NCBI GenBank assembly: GCA_001770725.1 | Contig: MERU01000012.1 | Coordinates: 1 to 64,000 of the forward strand | Direction: 5' to 3' | Source: Burkholderiales bacterium RIFCSPHIGHO2_01_FULL_63_240 | GTDB lineage: Bacteria > Pseudomonadota > Gammaproteobacteria > Burkholderiales > Burkholderiaceae_C | DNA: 64,000 nt | In this document: piece by piece, positions 17,189 to 26,617 of the stretch | Position numbering within the stretch: the first letter of the stretch is position 1 | Layout of the letters: the number at the start of each line of letters is the position of its first letter | The notes under the pieces: generated by a model | The model's input: only the letters and a program-made list of their open reading frames with translations | The model's database searches: none | What the model was told of the DNA's origin: nothing | Position numbers and translations under genes: made by a program

Positions 17189-19161
17189 TCAAAAAGATCC
17201 TCATTGCCAACCGCGGGGAAATCGCTTGCCGGGTGATCCGCACCGCCCGCAAGCTCGGCTACCGAACCGTGGCCGTCTTCAGCGAAGCCGATGCCCAGGC
17301 CCCGCACGTGTCGCTGGCCGACGAGGCCGTCTGCATCGGCCCGGCTGCGGCGGCGCAGTCCTACCTCAACGTCGAAGCGCTGCTGGCTGCGTGCCGCAAG
17401 ACCGGCGCCAACGCGCTGCACCCCGGCTACGGCTTCCTGTCAGAGAACGCCGACTTCGCGCAAGCCTGCGCCGACGCAGGCGTGACCTTCATCGGCCCTG
17501 GCCCGCACGCCATCCGCGTGATGGGCGACAAGGCCGGTGCCAAGCGCGCCATGATCGAAGCGGGCGTGCCCTGCGCGCCCGGCTACCTGGGCGACAAGCA
17601 GGACGACGCCACCCTGATCGAGCAGGCCGAGCGCATGGGCTACCCGCTGCTGGTCAAGGCCGTCAGCGGCGGCGGAGGGCGCGGCATGCGCCTGGTGCAC
17701 GAGAAGGCCGAGCTCGCGCAAGCCATCACCAGCGCGCGCCGCGAAGCGCAGAACGCCTTCGGCGACGGCACGCTGATGCTCGAGCGCCTGATCCTCGATG
17801 GCCGCCACATCGAGATCCAGGTTTTTGCGGATGCCCACGGCAACGCCGTCTACATCGGCGAGCGCGACTGCACGGCCCAGCGCCGCCGCCAGAAGGTCAT
17901 CGAAGAATCGCCTTCGCCGGTGGTCAGCCCCGCGATGCGCGAGCGCATGGGCCGCGACGCCGTGCTGGCCGCGCAAGCCATCGGCTACCGAGGCGCCGGC
18001 ACCATCGAGTACATCGTCGACCAGGACCTGAACCACTACTTCCTGGAGATGAACACCCGCCTGCAGGTCGAGCACCCGGTCACCGAAATGGTGTCGGGCT
18101 TCGACCTGGTCGAGTGGCAGATCCGCGTGGCCGAAGGCCAGCCCTTGCCCGTCAAGCAGGAAGACATCACCCTCACCGGCCACGCCATCGAGGCCCGCCT
18201 GTACGCCGAAGACCCTTACGCTGGCTTCGCACCGCAGACCGGCCCGGTGCAGTGGTGGCGCCCCGCGCTGGCGCTGTTTGACGGCGTGCGCATCGACGAC
18301 GGCATCCGCGAAGGCGGTGCGGTGACGCCGCACTACGACCCGATGGTGGCCAAGCTCATCGTGCACGGCCGCGACCGCGCCGACGCCATCCGCCGCCTGA
18401 TGGCCACGCTGGACGACGCACCGCTGCTGGGTCTGAAGCACAACGCGCGCTTCCTGCGCGACCTGGTCGACCACCCGCGCTTTCGCGCCGGCAGCATGAC
18501 CACCACGCTGATCGACCAGTGGCAAAGCGAAGGCGACCCGATCCTGCAAGCGCCCGTGGCTTCGGACGAGGCCTGGCTGGTCGCCGGCGCCCTGTTCGGT
18601 GCGCGCACCCAGGGCACCGATCGCGTGCTGCGCGCCGACAGCGTCAGCGCCTGGGACCTGCCATTGCAGCAAGACAGCGTCAAACGCACGCTGCGCGTGA
18701 CCGCGGCGTCGAACGGCGTCTACCGCGTGGCCCTGGAGCCGCATGCCGCGCCGGTCACGCTGCGCCTGCTGAGCGAAGACGCCGAGCGTGGCGAAGTCCG
18801 CATCGAGCTCGATGGTGTGCAGCGCCGCGTGCGCGCGGTGTGGCTGGGCGAGGCCTTGCACCTGGTCATCGACGCCACGGTGTTCCCCTTCACCGAGGTC
18901 TCCGCCTGGCCCGATGCAGGCAACGCGCTGGACCCCAGCCGCGCGCTGGCCCCCGTGGCCGGCACCGTCACGCAGGTGCTGGTGCAGCCGGGCGACGTGG
19001 TCACCGAAGGCCAGCCCCTGCTCGCCATCGAGGCCATGAAGATGGAAATGTGGCTCAACGCCCAGGCGCCTGGCGTGGTCAAAGCCGTCTACGCGAAAGC
19101 GGGCGACCAGGTGCAGGCCAAGACCCTGCTGATCGACATCGAACTGAACAAGGAAGACTGA
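17185..19161 (+). CDS. Acyl-CoA carboxylase, biotin carboxylase / biotin carrier (alpha) subunit
   Basis: 658 residues. N-terminal biotin carboxylase (about 1-450): IANRGEIACRVIRTAR start, ATP-grasp glycine loop GGGGRGMRLV, and FLEMNTRLQVEHPVTEMV. A linker domain follows, then a C-terminal biotinyl domain with Lys619 in EAMKMEM. It carboxylates its own biotin with ATP and bicarbonate and works with the 13392-15002 beta subunit. Size and layout fit methylcrotonyl- or geranyl-CoA carboxylase alpha (LiuD/AtuF). The true start overlaps a mini-ORF formed by a duplicated 5' end. Confidence 0.94.
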   Translation: MIKKILIANRGEIACRVIRTARKLGYRTVAVFSEADAQAPHVSLADEAVCIGPAAAAQSYLNVEALLAACRKTGANALHPGYGFLSENADFAQACADAGVTFIGPGPHAIRVMGDKAGAKRAMIEAGVPCAPGYLGDKQDDATLIEQAERMGYPLLVKAVSGGGGRGMRLVHEKAELAQAITSARREAQNAFGDGTLMLERLILDGRHIEIQVFADAHGNAVYIGERDCTAQRRRQKVIEESPSPVVSPAMRERMGRDAVLAAQAIGYRGAGTIEYIVDQDLNHYFLEMNTRLQVEHPVTEMVSGFDLVEWQIRVAEGQPLPVKQEDITLTGHAIEARLYAEDPYAGFAPQTGPVQWWRPALALFDGVRIDDGIREGGAVTPHYDPMVAKLIVHGRDRADAIRRLMATLDDAPLLGLKHNARFLRDLVDHPRFRAGSMTTTLIDQWQSEGDPILQAPVASDEAWLVAGALFGARTQGTDRVLRADSVSAWDLPLQQDSVKRTLRVTAASNGVYRVALEPHAAPVTLRLLSEDAERGEVRIELDGVQRRVRAVWLGEALHLVIDATVFPFTEVSAWPDAGNALDPSRALAPVAGTVTQVLVQPGDVVTEGQPLLAIEAMKMEMWLNAQAPGVVKAVYAKAGDQVQAKTLLIDIELNKED

Positions 19162-19162
19162 C

Positions 19163-20062
19163 ATGGACAAGGCCATCCTGACCTGCGCGCTGACCGGCGT
19201 GCTCACCGACCCGGCGCAGCACCCCGTGCCCGTCACCGCCCAGCAGATGGCCGCCGCCGCGCGCGAGGCCTATGACGCGGGCGCCTCGATCATGCACGTG
19301 CACCTGCGCCGCCAGGAGCCCGGCATGGGGCGCTTTCCGAGCTGGGACCCGGCTGTGGCCGGCGAGATCGACACCGCCATCCGCGAGGCTTGCCCCGGTG
19401 TGATCATCAACCTGACCACCGGCGTGGTGGGGCCCGACATCAGCGGCCCGGCGGCCTGCATCCGCGCCGTGCGCCCCGAGATCGCGGCCTGCAACGCGGG
19501 CAGCCTGAACTACCTCAAGATCAAGGACAACGGCCAGTGGGCCTGGCCGCCCATGCTCTTCGACAACACGGTCGACAAGGTCAAGGCCATGATCGACGTG
19601 ATGAAAGAGACCGGCACGCGCCCCGAGTTCGAGTGCTTCGACGTGGGCATCGTGCGCTCGGTGGGCATGTACCAGAAAGCCGGCATGGCCGAGCACCTGG
19701 AGTACAACTTCGTGATGGGCGTGGCCTCGGGCATGCCCGCCGATGTGGACCTGCTCAAGCTGCTGGTCAAGTACCGCGAGCAGAACACCGTCTGGCAGAC
19801 CACCCTGATCGGCCGCGAAGAGATCTGGGCGGTGCACCAGGCCACCGCCGACCTGGGCGGCATGCTGCGCACCGGCGTGGAAGACACCTTCTACCTGCCG
19901 GGCGGCGAGAAGACCTCGGGCAATGGGCAGCTGATCGAGGCGCTGGCGGCGTGTGCAAAGCGTGCTGGGCGTGAGGTGGCTTCGCCGGCTGAGGCGCGGC
20001 AGATGCTGGGGCTGCGGGACGCGAAACACCACGGGGTGGCAGCGGTGGGAATGGCCGCCTGA
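19163..20062 (+). CDS. Beta-keto acid cleavage enzyme (BKACE, DUF849 family)
   Basis: 299 residues, a full-length TIM-barrel BKACE. The HVH pair (His45, His47) and Glu240 in GVEDTFYL match the zinc ligands of the family founder Kce (3-keto-5-aminohexanoate cleavage). These enzymes condense a beta-keto acid with acetyl-CoA to give acetoacetate and a shorter CoA thioester. It begins one base after the carboxylase stop and is the last gene of the operon, in the place where a leucine operon would carry HMG-CoA lyase. This suggests a different final cleavage. Substrate unknown. Confidence 0.9.
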   Translation: MDKAILTCALTGVLTDPAQHPVPVTAQQMAAAAREAYDAGASIMHVHLRRQEPGMGRFPSWDPAVAGEIDTAIREACPGVIINLTTGVVGPDISGPAACIRAVRPEIAACNAGSLNYLKIKDNGQWAWPPMLFDNTVDKVKAMIDVMKETGTRPEFECFDVGIVRSVGMYQKAGMAEHLEYNFVMGVASGMPADVDLLKLLVKYREQNTVWQTTLIGREEIWAVHQATADLGGMLRTGVEDTFYLPGGEKTSGNGQLIEALAACAKRAGREVASPAEARQMLGLRDAKHHGVAAVGMAA

Positions 20063-20089
20063 GCGGCGTGCCACCGTCTCAACACACGA

Positions 20090-22627
20090 TCACCACCGCA
20101 CCGTTGCCGTCGCAAGCACCTGCCGCGACGGACCGTACCAGCAGCGGGCGTACCAGCAGTCGTAGGTGACCTTGTCGGTCAGGTTGCTCACGTTCAGCGC
20201 GAACAGCCATTCACCGGTGTCGTAGCTCACCGCGGCATCGAGCAGCGTGAAGGACTGCACCATGTAGTAGCCGGCGGCGTCCGCACTCGGGCGCTTGCCG
20301 ACGTACCGGGCACCCAGGCCCACGCCGAGGCCACGCAAGACCTCACCCCGGAACTTGTAGCTGGCCCAGGCCGAAACCGTGTTGCGCGGGATGCCCTTGG
20401 GGGTGTTGCCCACGTTGCCATCGTTGCTCTGCGTGACCTCGGCATCGAGGTAGGTGTATGCGGCGAGCAGGCTGAGCGAGGGCGTGATCTCCGTCTTGGC
20501 CTCGAGTTCCAGACCGCGTGAGCGGTACTCGCCCACCTGCACTTGTCCGGCCGGGTGGTTGACCTGATCTGGATCGGCGGTCAGCGCGTTGCGCTGCGTC
20601 AGCTCGAACACCGCTGCGGTGTAGAGGGCGTTGCTGCCCGGTGGCTGGTACTTCAGGCCGACTTCGCGCTGCTTGCCGGTGCGAGCCTTGAACGGCGGGC
20701 CATAGTCGTTGGAGGCCAGCGTGGGCGTGAACGAGGTGGCCATGCTGGCGTAGGGAGCCAGGCCGTTGTCGAACAGGTAGGTCAGCCCGACGCGGCCTGT
20801 GGCCTTGCCTTCGGTCAGTCTGCTGGTGGTGGCCTTCAGGCGGTTTTCGACTTCGTGGGAAGCCGCATCCCAGCGCCCGCCCAGCGTCAGCAACCAGCGC
20901 TGGTCGAACTTCATCTGGTCCTGCGCATACAGCCCAGCCTGCCTGATCTCCACCGACTGGTCCGTGTCAGGCGTGGCCGGCAGGGCCAGCCCGGCACCAT
21001 ACACCGGCGAGAAAATGTCAATGGCCGGGCCGGTGAAGCCGAAGTAGCGCTTCTCGTCGAGCTGGGTGCGCTTGAGGTCCAGGCCGATCAGGGTGGTGTG
21101 CTCGATGCCTGCCTGCACCCACTTCGCCTGCAGCTGACTGTCCACGGCGAGGGCCTCGTTCTCGCCGAAGGAGCCAAACGCCCCGCGACGCAAGGTCCGG
21201 CGGCTCGGGTCGCTGGCGAGCAGGCCCAGGCCATAGGCGGTCTGGTAGTCCAGGTCCACTTTGCGCCAGCGCAGGTTCTGCGTGAACTGCCAGGTGTCAT
21301 CGAAGCGATGCAGGAACTCGTAGCCCACGGACATCTGCTTCTTCTTGTAGAAGTCAAAGCCCGGCTCGCCACCGTAGGTGTCGCGGTCGATGGTGCCGTT
21401 GGGGTTGGGCAGCGCGATGCCAGACGCGGGCAGGAAGGCCGAGGTGCCGCCGCTGTGGCCCAGGTCGTCGTTGAGCAGGCTCGCCAGCAGGGTCAGCGAG
21501 GTCGCGGCCGACGGCTTCCAGGTCAGGGCGGGTGCAAGGAAGGTGCGGTTGTCCTCGACGAAATCGACGCTGGTGTCGCTGCGGCGCACCAGGCCCACCA
21601 GGCGGTACGTCCACTCGCTGCCCGACGCGATGGGGCCGCCCAGATCGAAGGCCAGCTGTTTGCGATCGTGCGAGCCCAGCTGGACCTGCAGCTCATGCAA
21701 AGGCTCGGCCACCGGTCGCTTGGAGACCATGTTGAGCAGGCCACCGGTCGAGTTCTGCCCATAGAGCATGGAAGCCGGGCCGCGCAGCACCTCGATGCGC
21801 TCCATGCCATAGGGCTCGCTGGTGCTCACGCCATACGTCGTCGATGGCATGGCCAGCCCGTCGAGGTAGAACGATGCCCAGTCGAACGGGAAGCCGCGAA
21901 AGGTGGTCAGGTCTTCGCGCAAATCGAAAGACGCGGAGGGCGTGACGCCCGCCGTGTAGCCCACCGCCTCCTTGACCGTCGAGACGGCGCGCCCCGCCAG
22001 TTCATCGGCGGTGATCACCGACAGCGATTGCGGCACTTCGACGATTGGCACATCGGTCTTGGAGCCGGTCGCGCTGCGCTTGGCCACGTGGCCATGCACG
22101 CGGCCCGTGGCCATTTCGGGGGTGCGCGCAGCCGAGACATGGATCTCGGGCAGCATCGACTCGGCCTCGCGCTTGGCGGTGGCCGACGGGGCAGGCGCCG
22201 GGGGCGGTGCCACCTCCTTGCGCAGCACGTAGCCGCCGTTGGCCTGCACCACCGCTTCGAGGTCCGTGCCCGCCAGCAAGGCGCGCAAGCCAGACTGCAC
22301 GCCGTGGCTTCCGTTCAGGCCCTTGCTCTGCAGGCCGTTGGTCTGCTCGGTCGAGAAGGACAGCATCACCCCGGCGTCGCGGCCGAAGCGGTTGAGCGCC
22401 GCCGCCAGCGGCCCAGGCGGGATCGCGTAGGGCTTTTGAGCCTCGGCCCTATGGGCATCGGCCGATTGCGCTCCTTGCGCCCCTTGCGCATGCGCGGCAG
22501 GTACGTGACCGGCCAGCCAGGCGCCAGGCGCCCCGATGAGCAAGGCCTGCACAGTGGCGATGGCGATGGCGCGCGGGCGAGCGTGACCCGCGAAAGGTGA
22601 AACGGACGGCTGGCGGACGGGACCCAT
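20090..22627 (-). CDS. TonB-dependent siderophore receptor with STN signalling domain
   Basis: 845 residues from the ATG at 22627, chosen over the ATG 24 bases upstream because GAAGGAAG precedes it. Signal sequence, then an STN domain (about 65-140; IPPGPLAAALNRFGRDAGVMLSFS), plug domain (about 175-300; EVPQSLSVITADELAGRAVSTVKEAVGYTAGVTPS) and an outer-membrane beta-barrel ending in aromatic Trp. It imports a ferric siderophore and, through STN, signals to the FecR/FecI pair encoded just upstream in the same operon. The siderophore cannot be told; the general resemblance is to FpvA/FoxA-type receptors. Confidence 0.95.
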   Translation of the reverse strand: MGPVRQPSVSPFAGHARPRAIAIATVQALLIGAPGAWLAGHVPAAHAQGAQGAQSADAHRAEAQKPYAIPPGPLAAALNRFGRDAGVMLSFSTEQTNGLQSKGLNGSHGVQSGLRALLAGTDLEAVVQANGGYVLRKEVAPPPAPAPSATAKREAESMLPEIHVSAARTPEMATGRVHGHVAKRSATGSKTDVPIVEVPQSLSVITADELAGRAVSTVKEAVGYTAGVTPSASFDLREDLTTFRGFPFDWASFYLDGLAMPSTTYGVSTSEPYGMERIEVLRGPASMLYGQNSTGGLLNMVSKRPVAEPLHELQVQLGSHDRKQLAFDLGGPIASGSEWTYRLVGLVRRSDTSVDFVEDNRTFLAPALTWKPSAATSLTLLASLLNDDLGHSGGTSAFLPASGIALPNPNGTIDRDTYGGEPGFDFYKKKQMSVGYEFLHRFDDTWQFTQNLRWRKVDLDYQTAYGLGLLASDPSRRTLRRGAFGSFGENEALAVDSQLQAKWVQAGIEHTTLIGLDLKRTQLDEKRYFGFTGPAIDIFSPVYGAGLALPATPDTDQSVEIRQAGLYAQDQMKFDQRWLLTLGGRWDAASHEVENRLKATTSRLTEGKATGRVGLTYLFDNGLAPYASMATSFTPTLASNDYGPPFKARTGKQREVGLKYQPPGSNALYTAAVFELTQRNALTADPDQVNHPAGQVQVGEYRSRGLELEAKTEITPSLSLLAAYTYLDAEVTQSNDGNVGNTPKGIPRNTVSAWASYKFRGEVLRGLGVGLGARYVGKRPSADAAGYYMVQSFTLLDAAVSYDTGEWLFALNVSNLTDKVTYDCWYARCWYGPSRQVLATATVRW

Positions 22628-22704
22628 GGTTGCTTCCTTCGAACTGGACATGAAGATGGCCGTGATGGCCTCACCTTCATTGCCCCGCGAGAATCAAAAA
22701 GGGA

Positions 22705-23718
22705 TCACCGTCGCCGTACCGTCACCCAATAACGCGTGACAAAGGCCACCTCGACGGGCAGCGTCGTGGCCAGCATGTCCAGCACGCGGTCGGTGTCGGC
22801 CGTCGGGTAGGTGCCCGTGACCTTCAGGTCGGCAGCAGCGGGATCGCATGCCAGGTGGCCGAATCGGTGGCGAGCCAGCTCGGCCAGGAAGTCGGTCAGC
22901 GGCATGTCCTGCGCGACGATCATCCCTTGCGTCCAGGCCAGCTCGTCTTCGCTGGCCTGGCCCGCATCGGTCACCGCGTCATGGGTGAGCTGGCCTTGCT
23001 GCCCCGCCTGCAGCACCAGCGGCTGAGCTGCTGCGTGCGCGGGCCGCACCTCCACCGCGCCCTCGAAGACGGCGATGCGGCTGTGGCCATCGGCACCACC
23101 GGCCAGGTCGCGCACGGTGAAGCGGGTGCCCAGCGCGCGGATGCGGCCTTGGCGTGTCTGCACGACGAACGGCCGGGGTGATGGTGAGCCCGCATCGCTG
23201 GCGAGCAGGTCATGCGCCGTCTCGACGAGGATCTCGCCGCGCACCAGGTGCAAGGTGCGCTCGCCTGCCGTGAAGCGGACGTCGATGGCGGTGCCGGTGT
23301 TGAGCGTCACGCGCGTGCCGTCGGGCAGCGTCCGCTCCAGGCGTTCGCCCGTGCCCGAGCGCGCATCGGCCGTCCACGGGCGCCAGGGCTCGTGATCGGC
23401 CAGCGTCCAGGCACCGCCTGCGGCGAACAGCGCAACGGCCAGTGACTTGATGGCCTGGCGGCGGCGACTCGGTGTGGTCGCCACCAGCGCGGCGTGGGCG
23501 AGCGGCGAGGGCACGCCCTGCAAGCGCGCGCGGAAGGCCTCGATGTGCTGCCAGGCGCGCTCGTGCTCAGGGTGCGCCTGGCGCCAGGCCTGCCAGCGTT
23601 TCACGGTGGCTGCGCTGGCCTCGTCGCCCTGCAACTCGACCAGCCAAGCAGCGGCTTGGAGTCGAACGGCCTCGGCGATCGGCTGCGAGCCATCGGGTTC
23701 GGTGGACGCGGTCGGCAT
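22705..23718 (-). CDS. FecR family anti-sigma / sigma regulator
   Basis: 337 residues from the ATG at 23718; a TTG nine codons upstream is the alternative. Cytoplasmic N-terminal DUF4880-like region (AAAWLVELQGDEASAATVKRWQAWRQAHPEHERAW), one membrane helix (SLAVALFAAGGAWTLADH), and a periplasmic FecR domain (LPDGTRVTLNTGTAIDVRF) with C-terminal STN-like fold. It receives the signal from the receptor's STN domain and controls the FecI-type sigma factor. Genes run sigma, FecR, receptor on one strand, the standard order. Confidence 0.93.
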   Translation of the reverse strand: MPTASTEPDGSQPIAEAVRLQAAAWLVELQGDEASAATVKRWQAWRQAHPEHERAWQHIEAFRARLQGVPSPLAHAALVATTPSRRRQAIKSLAVALFAAGGAWTLADHEPWRPWTADARSGTGERLERTLPDGTRVTLNTGTAIDVRFTAGERTLHLVRGEILVETAHDLLASDAGSPSPRPFVVQTRQGRIRALGTRFTVRDLAGGADGHSRIAVFEGAVEVRPAHAAAQPLVLQAGQQGQLTHDAVTDAGQASEDELAWTQGMIVAQDMPLTDFLAELARHRFGHLACDPAAADLKVTGTYPTADTDRVLDMLATTLPVEVAFVTRYWVTVRRR

Positions 23719-23766
23719 GGCGGGTGGCGTGGCGGGTGGCGGCAAGGGCTGGCTCGGGGCCAGGGC

Positions 23767-24276
23767 TCAGGCGAAGCAGCACTGCGCCAGCGCCCTGGCG
23801 ATGTGGCGCTTGACCGTGGGCACCGACAGGCCCAGTCGGCGGGCGATCTCGCTTTGTCGCAGGCCGTCGAGCTGCGACAGCAAGAAGGCCTGCCGCACCG
23901 GCCCAGGCAGGCCGTCGAGCAAGCGGTCGATCTCCACCAGGGTTTCGAGCAGGATGGCCTGCGTCTCAGGCGATGGCACCTGCGCCTCGGGCAGCAACGC
24001 CAGCGCATCCAGGTAGGCCTGCTCGATGCGGCGGTGGCGGTGCATGTTGCTCACCAGGCCCTGGGCGATGGTGGTCAGCAGCGCGCGCGGCTCGCGGATG
24101 GCGGGCGGCACGTCCTTGGCCAGGATGCGCACGAAGGTGTCGTGCGCCAGGTCAGCGGCCACGAACGAATCACCCAGGCGACGGCGCAGCCAGCCCTGCA
24201 GCCAGCCATGGTGGTCGACGTACAAGGTGACGATGCAAGGCGGTGGCAGCCCTTGGCAGGCCTCGGCTGTCACCAT
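23767..24276 (-). CDS. ECF sigma factor, FecI type
   Basis: 169 residues. Region 2 (DSFVAADLAHDTFVRILAKD) and region 4 (LRQSEIARRLGLSVPTVKRHIARAL) are intact. The ribosome-binding GAGGAG directly abuts the ATG, so the GTG codon next to it could be the true start. It follows the DUF3325 gene by four bases, so it is co-transcribed with the upstream membrane genes and hence under the Fur-like box at 26618. It probably drives the TonB receptor gene when the siderophore is present. Confidence 0.93.
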   Translation of the reverse strand: MVTAEACQGLPPPCIVTLYVDHHGWLQGWLRRRLGDSFVAADLAHDTFVRILAKDVPPAIREPRALLTTIAQGLVSNMHRHRRIEQAYLDALALLPEAQVPSPETQAILLETLVEIDRLLDGLPGPVRQAFLLSQLDGLRQSEIARRLGLSVPTVKRHIARALAQCCFA

Positions 24277-24280
24277 CTCC

Positions 24281-24610
24281 TCACCCCCGGCCGCCGACCC
24301 AGGCGAGCACGCCCAGCCACCGGGGCCGCCAGCTCAGCGCAAGAGCCACCAGCAGGGCCGATGCCCCCAGGGCCATCACCCACACCAGCGCGGCCATCGA
24401 GGCGTGGTCCACGGCCAGGCACAGCAGCAGTGCAGCGCCCAGGCCCAGGGCACCGCACACGCGCAAACGCCACACGCCGCTGCCTGACAAGGAGCCCGAA
24501 CGCACCTGCGCCCAATGCACCTCCATCGCCAGCGCCAGCCAGCCCATGCCAAGCACGCACGCCACCAGGGCCGCCGTCAACAGCAGCGCCGCCACGTTGG
24601 CTTCAGACAT
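24281..24610 (-). CDS. DUF3325 family small membrane protein
   Basis: 109 residues with three hydrophobic segments (about 5-27, 47-66 and 69-91) and a basic C-terminal tail. It matches the DUF3325 proteins that accompany PepSY-domain membrane proteins in iron-regulated operons of Pseudomonas and Burkholderiales. Function unknown; an accessory role in periplasmic siderophore reduction or release is inferred from context. It overlaps the PepSY gene by eight bases. Confidence 0.75.
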   Translation of the reverse strand: MSEANVAALLLTAALVACVLGMGWLALAMEVHWAQVRSGSLSGSGVWRLRVCGALGLGAALLLCLAVDHASMAALVWVMALGASALLVALALSWRPRWLGVLAWVGGRG

Positions 24611-26279
24611 GGGCCACCCCCGTCTGCCGGTTGGTGTGCGCCACGGGCTCGGTGCGCGCCTTGAGACGGCGCGCTGCCACCACGGCCAGCACCGCGCTCA
24701 ACAACAGGAACACATCCACCCCGGCCACAGGCCAGTAGCCATTGGCGATGGTCTTGGCGAGGTGGTCGCCTGTGGTCGCCCAGTTGAGCCCCACAGCCAG
24801 CACCGCCATCGCGGCCACCGCCCAGCACTGCTCACGCCAGGCCGGGTTGATCAACCCCCGGGCCACCGGGGCGCTGCGCACGAAGGCATGCGCCATCGCC
24901 AGCACCCAGCAGCCCCAGAACAGGTGCTGCTCCATGTCCCCTCGCGGCGGCCAGCCTGCCGGCATGGTGTCGGGCAGCAAGCGGTTGCCAATCAGCATGC
25001 CCAATGCGGCGATCAGCATGCCGGTCACGGTGGTCACGGCCAGGGCATCGACCACGCGGCTGCCTTGGCTGCCTTGCCGGGCGTGCTGCTTCTTGCGCTT
25101 TTCGACGAAGAAGACAAAGCCGGTGGCGATGCACACGCAGCCCATCAGCCCACCGAACAGGTACAACCCGCGCAGCAACCAATGCCGGAAATGCTGCAGG
25201 TGCAAGCCGGTGAGGAATTCGTTGACGCTGGCAACGGGGCTGTGCGGCGGGTCTTCGCGCAGCAGCTCGCCGGTGCTGGCCTTGAAGTGGATGCCTTCGC
25301 CCACCAGTGCGATGCGGTCGGTGCCGGCGCGGTAGACGCTGACGTAGCCGTTGGCATCACCCACGTGCTGCAGCGCCAGGAAGCCCACCTCGCCCGCCAT
25401 GCCCCGGTTGGCCCAACGGCGCTGGGCCTCGGCCATCATGGCGTCCACCGAGGCCAGCGGTGCGGCCACGCCAGCGCGCTCGTGCGGCAGGCCGGTCTCC
25501 TGGGCTTCGAGCTTTTCGTGCAGCTCGTGCAGCGGGTTGAGCTGCGTGTGGGCCACCGGGAAGTAGATGCCCGCGAAGATCACCAGCCCCGTCAAGGCAA
25601 AGAAGAAGTGAAAGGGCAAGGCCAGCACACCCGTCATGTTGTGCAGGTCCAGCGCGCTGCGCTGGGTGCTCTTCCTGGGTCGGAAGGTGAAGAACTCACG
25701 GAAGACCTTGCGGTGCATGACCACACCGCTGACCAGGGCCGCGAGCATGACCAGCGCGGCCAGGCCCACCACCCAGTAGCCCAGGTTCAGCCACCGCAGG
25801 TGCAGGCTGTAGTGCAGTGGGTAGAAGAAGCGGCTGCCGACCTTGAGGCGGTCGTCGGGCAAGGACTCGCCTGTGCGCGGGTCGATGGTGAGGTTGCCAC
25901 GGGCCACATCGTCCGGGTTGCGGGCGTTGGGCACTTCGTAGGCGGTGAAGACGCTGAGCACCGGGTCGCGATGGGTGGTGTAGGCCGCCCAGCGGCGCGC
26001 GGTGTCGAAGCGCTCAGGCAAGGGGCCATCGACCTTGTCGCGCAAGGCCTTGAGGCTCTGCGGCGTCGGCTGCATGCCTTCGAACACGGGGCGCAGCACC
26101 TTGTCGAACGAAGGCATGGGCTGGGGCTCGAAGCGCGTGGCCGGGATGGCCCAGCGGTCGATCTCGCGGTCGAACACCGACAGGGCACCGAAGAAGAACA
26201 CGACCATCAGCACGAAGCCGAGCACCAGGCCGAACCAGGTGTGCAGCCAGGCCATGGCCAGGCGGAAATTCTGGAACAC
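24603..26279 (-). CDS. PepSY-associated transmembrane protein (iron-uptake, PiuB-like)
   Basis: 558 residues, GTG start. N-terminal membrane helix (LHTWFGLVLGFVLMVVFFFGALSVFDREIDRW), a large periplasmic PepSY region (about 35-190), then further helices near 200, 250, 370, 420 and the C-terminus. Conserved His in LHNMTGVLALPFHFFFALTG could bind haem. Such proteins are thought to be inner-membrane reductases acting on ferric siderophores in the periplasm. It is flanked by DUF3649 and DUF3325 genes as in other iron operons and is likely Fur-controlled. Confidence 0.88.
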   Translation of the reverse strand: MFQNFRLAMAWLHTWFGLVLGFVLMVVFFFGALSVFDREIDRWAIPATRFEPQPMPSFDKVLRPVFEGMQPTPQSLKALRDKVDGPLPERFDTARRWAAYTTHRDPVLSVFTAYEVPNARNPDDVARGNLTIDPRTGESLPDDRLKVGSRFFYPLHYSLHLRWLNLGYWVVGLAALVMLAALVSGVVMHRKVFREFFTFRPRKSTQRSALDLHNMTGVLALPFHFFFALTGLVIFAGIYFPVAHTQLNPLHELHEKLEAQETGLPHERAGVAAPLASVDAMMAEAQRRWANRGMAGEVGFLALQHVGDANGYVSVYRAGTDRIALVGEGIHFKASTGELLREDPPHSPVASVNEFLTGLHLQHFRHWLLRGLYLFGGLMGCVCIATGFVFFVEKRKKQHARQGSQGSRVVDALAVTTVTGMLIAALGMLIGNRLLPDTMPAGWPPRGDMEQHLFWGCWVLAMAHAFVRSAPVARGLINPAWREQCWAVAAMAVLAVGLNWATTGDHLAKTIANGYWPVAGVDVFLLLSAVLAVVAARRLKARTEPVAHTNRQTGVAHV

Positions 26280-26294
26280 GGGGGCCTTTCGAGG

Positions 26295-26591
26295 TCAGGT
26301 CAGCAGGTGCTGCACCAGCGATGCACCACCCGTCATCAGCAGGCCACCACCGGCCAGCACCGCCCACACGCGCACCAGGCTGCGGCCCGCAAAGGCCCAC
26401 AGGAACGCGCACAGGAACACCAGAAAGCCCAGGATGGCGCTCAGGTGCTCGGCGTCATGGAAGTCCATGCCGGCCGAGAACAGCAGCGCCATGCCCAGGG
26501 CGATGAAGCCCCAGGTGAAGGCGTAGCCGCCCAGGAGGGCGGCGGCAGTGCGTTGCAGCGCGACAAAGCGCCCGGCGTGGTCAGAGGTCAT
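26295..26591 (-). CDS. DUF3649 family membrane protein (iron operon)
   Basis: 98 residues, three predicted membrane helices (about 15-38, 47-68 and 70-93). It fits the small DUF3649 proteins found at the head of PepSY/DUF3325 iron operons. First gene of the minus-strand six-gene iron operon, directly behind a Fur-like box. No catalytic motif is visible; probably a partner of the PepSY protein 15 bases downstream. Confidence 0.75.
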   Translation of the reverse strand: MTSDHAGRFVALQRTAAALLGGYAFTWGFIALGMALLFSAGMDFHDAEHLSAILGFLVFLCAFLWAFAGRSLVRVWAVLAGGGLLMTGGASLVQHLLT

Positions 26592-26617
26592 GCCGACAAA
26601 GGTGAATCACTGGAATA

